Positions 60,260 to 64,000 of a stretch of 64,000 bases of DNA are shown in pieces. Numbering within the stretch: position 1 is the stretch's first letter; the number at the start of each line of letters is the position of its first letter. The translations under genes and the position numbers were made by a program. The notes under the pieces are model-generated. The model saw only the letters and a program-made list of their open reading frames with translations, was not told where the DNA came from and did no database searches. The DNA comes from Streptomyces sp. NBC_00306. Lineage in GTDB: Bacteria; Actinomycetota; Actinomycetes; Streptomycetales; Streptomycetaceae. The DNA is taken from positions 3,658,001-3,722,000 of the forward strand of contig NZ_CP108032.1 in the NCBI RefSeq assembly GCF_036169555.1, written 5' to 3'.

Positions 60260-61060
60260 CGGGCCCGGCAGCAGCAGATCGGCGCGCTCCGCCAGCTCCG
60301 GCACCGCGGTGCCGGAGCACACCAGCAGACCGGGTACGCCGTCCGAGCGGAGTTTCTCCACGGCCGCGTAGGCCGGCAGATCACCGAGGTCGTCGCCCGC
60401 GTACAGGACGGCCTCGGCGTCCACCTCGCGCACGTACTCCGCCAGTGCCACGCCCTTGTCCATGCCCGGCGGGCGCAGCTCCAGGACCATACGGCCCGGC
60501 TCCAGGATCAGACCGTGACGGGCCGCGAGCCCGGCCAGTGGATCGCGCAGCGCCTCGAACGCGGCCTGCGGGTCCGAGGCCCGGCGGGTGTGGACCGCGA
60601 CCGCCTGCCCCTTCTCCTCGATCCAGGTGCCCTGCCAGGCGCCGATCTCGTCGAGGAAGCCGGGCAGTTCGGCGCGGGCGGCGGCGACGCCCGGATGCGG
60701 GGCGGGCGTGTTCACGGTCCCGGTAACCGCGTCCCAGCGCTCGGCGCCGTAGTGCCCGAGGACGACGAGATGGTCCAGGCCGGGCACCCCGGCGAAACCG
60801 CCGTAGCGGACCGCGACGCCCGCCGGGCGGCCGGTGACCACGGCGACGGAGCCGACCCGCGGCGCGAGCTGAGCCAGCGCGGGCACCGCCTCGGGATGCG
60901 CGCGGGCCTGCTCGGGGTCGGGCACGATCTCGGCGAGCGTGCCGTCGAAATCGAGGGCGACGACCGCCTTGCCGGGACGGGCCAGAAGCGCGGCCAGGCC
61001 TTCACGGCCCGCCGGCGTCGACGGTGACGGCAGAGGATGCACATACGGAGAGCTGCCCAT
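60215..61060 (-). CDS. otsB: Trehalose-6-phosphate phosphatase
   Basis: A 281-residue HAD phosphatase: motif I DFDGTLAEI (about residues 37-45), VVTGRPAG, GHYGAERWD, a Lys in PPGMDKGVAL and GDDLGDLPAY (motif IV). It dephosphorylates trehalose-6-phosphate to trehalose. The last 15 codons are antisense to the end of otsA. The start at ATG 61060 is plausible but lacks a strong ribosome site. Confidence 0.93.
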   Translation of the reverse strand: MGSSPYVHPLPSPSTPAGREGLAALLARPGKAVVALDFDGTLAEIVPDPEQARAHPEAVPALAQLAPRVGSVAVVTGRPAGVAVRYGGFAGVPGLDHLVVLGHYGAERWDAVTGTVNTPAPHPGVAAARAELPGFLDEIGAWQGTWIEEKGQAVAVHTRRASDPQAAFEALRDPLAGLAARHGLILEPGRMVLELRPPGMDKGVALAEYVREVDAEAVLYAGDDLGDLPAYAAVEKLRSDGVPGLLVCSGTAVPELAERADLLLPGPSAVVAFLAMLAQRL

Positions 61061-61069
61061 GCCACGACC

Positions 61070-61306
61070 CTAGCGGCGCGATCGTTTGGCGTCCCTGACA
61101 CGGCGGAGCCGGTTGACCGTGACGGGGTCGTGGGCGAGGGCCCGCTCGTCGTCGAGGAGGGCGTTCAGGAGCTGGTAGTAGCGCACCGGGGAGATGCCGA
61201 GCTGCTCCCTGATGGCCCGCTCCTTCGCGCCGGGGCCCGGCCAGGAGCGCTGCTCCATGGCCAGGACGGCCCGGTCACGGTCGGACAGCGCCTGGTGCTC
61301 GGTCAT
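61070..61306 (-). CDS. DUF3263 protein
   Basis: A 78-residue helical protein. LSDRDRAVLAMEQRSWPGPGAKERAIREQLGISPVRYYQLLNALLDD is the DUF3263 signature and looks like a helix-turn-helix, so a DNA-binding role is possible though unproven. ATG 61318 would add four residues. It lies 9 bp upstream of otsB on the same strand and is probably cotranscribed with it. Confidence 0.85.
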   Translation of the reverse strand: MTEHQALSDRDRAVLAMEQRSWPGPGAKERAIREQLGISPVRYYQLLNALLDDERALAHDPVTVNRLRRVRDAKRSRR

Positions 61307-61404
61307 ACGGTCCAACATATCGGCGGGGTGTCCCCCGGTGCGGCGGTGCGTACGGCTCGGCCTTCCCGGGCCGGCTGTGTGGCACCGGCGCCGGCAGGGG
61401 CGCG

Positions 61405-62676
61405 TTACTCGGCGTTCTCCTCGGTCGTCGCCTTCTGGGAGATCTGGCGCAGCACGGTCTGCGGGTCTCCCTCGGGATCGACCGCCTTGCCGATGTTCTG
61501 CTTGACGCTCTCGCTCACGGCGGCCCACGAGGTCTTGCCGACGGGCGGCAGGACCGAGGTCGGCAGCTCCTGGAGGAACTCCTTCAGATCCTGGTGCTCC
61601 GGGTCCTTCTGCATCGCCTCGGACGCGGAGATCGTCACCGGCAGCAGATCGTTCTGTCCGGCGAAGTCGAGGACGTTCTTGTCGTCGAAGACGAAGTCCA
61701 GGAACTTGCCGATCTCGACCTTGTGGCCGTTCTGCTTGAAGCCCATGATCCAGTCGGCGACGCCCATCGCGGCCTTCGGCTTGCCGGTGCGGCCGGGCAT
61801 GGCCACCTTGCCGAGCTCGATGTTCGCCTTGGCCGCGGCCTTCATCAGCGAGGGGTGGCCGTTGAGCATCCCGACCTCGCCGCGGGTGAAGGCGGCGAAG
61901 GCGTCCTTGCGGTTGAGCTTGCCCGGCGCGACGGGGCCGGTGAGCTCCTTCTCCACGAGGTTGGTCTTCACCCACTCGAGGGTCGATATGTTCTGCGTGG
62001 AGTCGATCGCGTATCTGCCGACCGGGTCGACGTAGCCGTCACCGCCGCTGAGCAGCCACATCATGGTCTCGGCCTGGGCCTCCTCGGGCCCGAGCGGCAG
62101 CGCGAAGGGGTACTTGACGTCCGTGTTCTGCGCGAGCTTCTCGGCATCCTCGCGCAGCTCCTCCCAGGTCGTCGGCTCGCCCTTGATCCCGGCTTCCTTG
62201 AACAGCTTCTTGTTGTAGAAGAGCAGCCGGGTGGAGGCGACGAAGGGCAGGCCGTACTGCACACGCTTCTGCTCGCCGGCGTCGACGAGCGGGCCGAGGA
62301 AGTTGGACTGCACGGGGATGGAGAGCAGTTGGTCGGCGGTGTAGAGCTTGCCGGTGGCGGCGTAGTCGGCGTACGCGCCGATCTGCGCGATGTCCGGGGC
62401 CTTGTCGGCCTTGACCATCTCGGCGACCTTGCGGTCGACGTCGTTCCAGGACTCGATCCGGACGTCGATCTTGATGCCGGGGTTCTCGGCCTCGAACGCG
62501 GCCGCGAGGTCGGCCCAGTACTTCTTGCTGCTCTCGCCGCCCGCGACGTCGTAGTCCGCGGCCACGAAGGTGAGGGTGACGTCCGAGGAACCGCCGGAGC
62601 TGCCGCAGCCCGCGAGGGCAACCGTCATACCGAGCGCGGCGACCGCCGCTGTCAGACCCAAGAAATGCCGGTGCAC
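61405..62676 (-). CDS. Sugar ABC transporter substrate-binding lipoprotein
   Basis: A 423-residue cluster-1 (MalE/UgpB-like) binding protein. The signal ends in lipobox VALAGC (Cys near residue 23), then SSDVTLTFVAADYD, APDIAQIGAYADYAATGKL, YGLPFVASTRLLFYNKKLF and RGEVGMLNGHPSLMK. No permease or ATPase gene is adjacent, so it probably uses a shared MsiK-type ATPase and permeases elsewhere. A dre-like site in the upstream region suggests amino-sugar ligands and DasR control. GTG 62676 is the likely start. Confidence 0.87.
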   Translation of the reverse strand: MHRHFLGLTAAVAALGMTVALAGCGSSGGSSDVTLTFVAADYDVAGGESSKKYWADLAAAFEAENPGIKIDVRIESWNDVDRKVAEMVKADKAPDIAQIGAYADYAATGKLYTADQLLSIPVQSNFLGPLVDAGEQKRVQYGLPFVASTRLLFYNKKLFKEAGIKGEPTTWEELREDAEKLAQNTDVKYPFALPLGPEEAQAETMMWLLSGGDGYVDPVGRYAIDSTQNISTLEWVKTNLVEKELTGPVAPGKLNRKDAFAAFTRGEVGMLNGHPSLMKAAAKANIELGKVAMPGRTGKPKAAMGVADWIMGFKQNGHKVEIGKFLDFVFDDKNVLDFAGQNDLLPVTISASEAMQKDPEHQDLKEFLQELPTSVLPPVGKTSWAAVSESVKQNIGKAVDPEGDPQTVLRQISQKATTEENAE

Positions 62677-62802
62677 AACTCTCTTGCCCCACCCTCTGCT
62701 GCTTGTTGGATTTGGTCCCCCGACCGTCCCCCCGTCCGCCCCGCACGACGTCCCCCGTGACGTCTCGCGAGATGAGCGACGATTTTTCACCATGCGAAGG
62801 GT

Positions 62803-62818
62803 AGAGGTCTACTCCACG
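62803..62818. promoter_or_regulatory. DasR-like dre site between binding-protein and SIS genes
   Basis: AGAGGTCTACTCCACG matches 12 of 16 positions of AGTGGTCTAGACCACT. It lies in the 289-bp divergent promoter region, 127 bp from the binding-protein start and 148 bp from the SIS gene. Confidence 0.5.
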
Positions 62819-62965
62819 CGGTATCTCTTCTGCAACGTCTGTCCCACTCAGGGTCAGCATTGCCCGCTTCCGCCGCGGCCTGCTAAGCACGACCTGCCAG
62901 GCCGTTTCGGCAGCACGAGGCCGATACCGGTCCCCCGTCCGCGTACGCGCTAGGAGCCTTGCCGC

Positions 62966-63859
62966 ATGTCCCGTACCGCAGCAGAGATAGCCACTCAGCC
63001 CACCTGCTGGCGCCGGGCGGCCGACGCCGCCGCCGCCTTCGACGGATTTCCGCGGCCGGGTGAGCGCGTGGCCGTCACCGGCTGCGGGACGTCCTGGTTC
63101 ATGGCGATCGCCTACGCGGCGCTGCGGGAGGCGGCGGGGCTCGGCGAGACCGACGCGTTCGCCTCGTCCGAGTTCCCGGCCGGCCGGTCCTACGACCGGG
63201 TGGTCGCGATCACCCGTTCCGGCACCACGACCGAGGTCCTGGAGCTGCTGACCGCGCTGAAGGGCAGGGTGCCGACGCTGGCACTCACCGCGGACCCCAA
63301 GACGCCGGTGATGGAGGCCGCGGACTCGGTGGCGGTGCTGGACTGGGCGGACGAGGACTCGGTCGTCCAGACCCGGTTCGCGACGACGGCCCTGGCGTTC
63401 CTGCGGGCGGGCCTCGGCGACATCCCCGGCGTCAAGACGGTCGCCGAGGCGGCCGTGGACGCGGAACTCGCGGTCACCGAACCGCTGCCGGAGGCGGTCC
63501 TCGGCGCGGAGCAGTGGACGTTCCTCGGCCGCGGCTGGACCTACGGGCTCGCCCTGGAGGCGGGACTGAAGATGCGGGAGGCGGCGGGCGCCTGGACGGA
63601 GTCGTACCCGGCGATGGAGTACCGCCACGGGCCGATCTCGATCACCGGTCCGGGCCGGGTGGCCTGGGTGTTCGGTGCACTGCCGGACGGCCTGTCGGTG
63701 GACGTCTCACGGGTGGGCGGCACGCTGGTCGCGAACCAGGGGGCGGACCCGCTGGCCGACCTGATCCGCGCGCAGCGTCTCGCGGTGATCCTGGCGGAGT
63801 CCAAGGGCTTCGACCCGGACCGGCCGAGGAACCTGACGCGCAGCGTGATCCTGACGTGA
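62966..63859 (+). CDS. SIS-domain sugar isomerase (AgaS/NagB-II-like)
   Basis: A 297-residue protein with two SIS domains: VAVTGCGTSWFMAIAYAAL and VAITRSGTTTEVLELL in the first, WTFLGRGWTYGLALEAGLKMREAAG and YPAMEYRHGPIS in the second. The layout without a glutaminase domain matches GlmS-related deaminases/isomerases such as AgaS or NagB-II acting on amino-sugar phosphates. ATG 62966 has AGGAG 9 nt upstream. Its position beside a sugar-binding lipoprotein and dre sites supports amino-sugar use. Confidence 0.85.
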   Translation: MSRTAAEIATQPTCWRRAADAAAAFDGFPRPGERVAVTGCGTSWFMAIAYAALREAAGLGETDAFASSEFPAGRSYDRVVAITRSGTTTEVLELLTALKGRVPTLALTADPKTPVMEAADSVAVLDWADEDSVVQTRFATTALAFLRAGLGDIPGVKTVAEAAVDAELAVTEPLPEAVLGAEQWTFLGRGWTYGLALEAGLKMREAAGAWTESYPAMEYRHGPISITGPGRVAWVFGALPDGLSVDVSRVGGTLVANQGADPLADLIRAQRLAVILAESKGFDPDRPRNLTRSVILT

Positions 63860-63897
63860 GGCGGATCCGCTGAGCCGGGGCCCTGGGCCCGCGGCGG

Positions 63898-63935
63898 CTC
63901 CGGGGGCGCGCAGACACGTGTCCGCACCCCCGGAG
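63898..63935 (+). terminator. Terminator of the SIS gene
   Basis: A 13-bp stem with one mismatch (CTCCGGGGGCGCG / CGCACCCCCGGAG) followed by TTTGT, 38 bp past the stop. Confidence 0.82.
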
Positions 63936-63963
63936 TTTGTACGCTCACGCAACAATCGGACGC

Positions 63964-63979
63964 AGTGGACTAGACCTTT
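63964..63979. promoter_or_regulatory. DasR-like dre site at right edge
   Basis: AGTGGACTAGACCTTT matches 13 of 16 positions of the dre consensus AGTGGTCTAGACCACT. It presumably belongs to the promoter of a gene beyond the window. Confidence 0.6.
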
Positions 63980-64000
63980 CTGCCACTCTCGCGCCAGACT

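Noticed and set aside
61405..63859. Complete sugar ABC transporter locus
   Set aside because: Only the binding protein is present. Neither neighbouring gene encodes a permease or ATPase.

Overview
This is a 64 kb piece of a very GC-rich chromosome. Codon use, frequent GTG/TTG starts, mycothiol-dependent and futalosine-pathway enzymes, a DUF397/XRE pair, DasR-like sites and the gene order (mqnB-mqnD-csp, murR-murQ-murP, groEL2-csp-cysO-thrC, otsA/otsB) all indicate a Streptomyces core chromosome region. No rRNA, confident tRNA, CRISPR array, prophage, transposase or biosynthetic gene cluster was found.

Layout. 0-6 kb: an MFS exporter cut by the window edge with its MarR regulator, a small CopG-type protein, a purine permease, a DUF2530 protein and a CtpE-type P-type ATPase. 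6-9.2 kb: a small accessory island. It holds a secreted protein with a hydrophobic two-Cys C-terminus, a small membrane protein, a broken second copy of the ctpE 3' end, and two nearly identical tandem lipoproteins. 9.3-14.4 kb: a drug-efflux MFS with a Ser-Asp tail encoded by a hexanucleotide repeat, a lipoprotein preceded by a perfect 20-bp palindrome, and a large secreted protein. 14.6-24.8 kb: a sacsin/Hsp90-like ATPase, a DUF3027 protein, an MFS protein, a DUF2771-like lipoprotein, menaquinone genes mqnB and mqnD, a cold-shock protein and a HAD phosphatase. 24.8-27.9 kb: a siderophore-type ABC importer (two permeases and an ATPase, no binding protein) behind a candidate iron box. 27.9-37.7 kb: a membrane protein, an XPB helicase with a helicase-C/WYL partner, a VanZ protein, a GT87 glycosyltransferase and an HelD/UvrD-type helicase.

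38-46.4 kb: cutC, small proteins, a mycothiol-type enzyme, an HD hydrolase, a chloramphenicol-type MFS, and a complete MurNAc uptake and catabolism operon (murR-murQ-murP). 46.4-52.8 kb: an ABC exporter, two small genes divergent from an XRE/DUF397 pair, a secreted S33 tripeptidyl aminopeptidase and an I36-type inhibitor. 52.9-64 kb: groEL2 behind two CIRCE-like elements, a cold-shock protein, cysO and a threonine-synthase-like gene under a SAM riboswitch, gpgS, otsA/otsB, a DUF3263 protein, a sugar-binding lipoprotein and a SIS-domain isomerase, with DasR-like dre sites beside the last genes.

Two families of intergenic hairpin repeats recur (14.4, 20.7-21.0, 37.8-38.0, 46.4-46.8, 54.6 kb). 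Two of the copies supply the stop codon of the neighbouring gene. The most promising biology is the SAM-riboswitch-controlled pairing of a threonine-synthase-like enzyme with the sulfur carrier CysO, which suggests a role in sulfur amino-acid synthesis. The second is the secreted two-Cys protein with its adjacent membrane protein, which resembles a bacteriocin/immunity pair.
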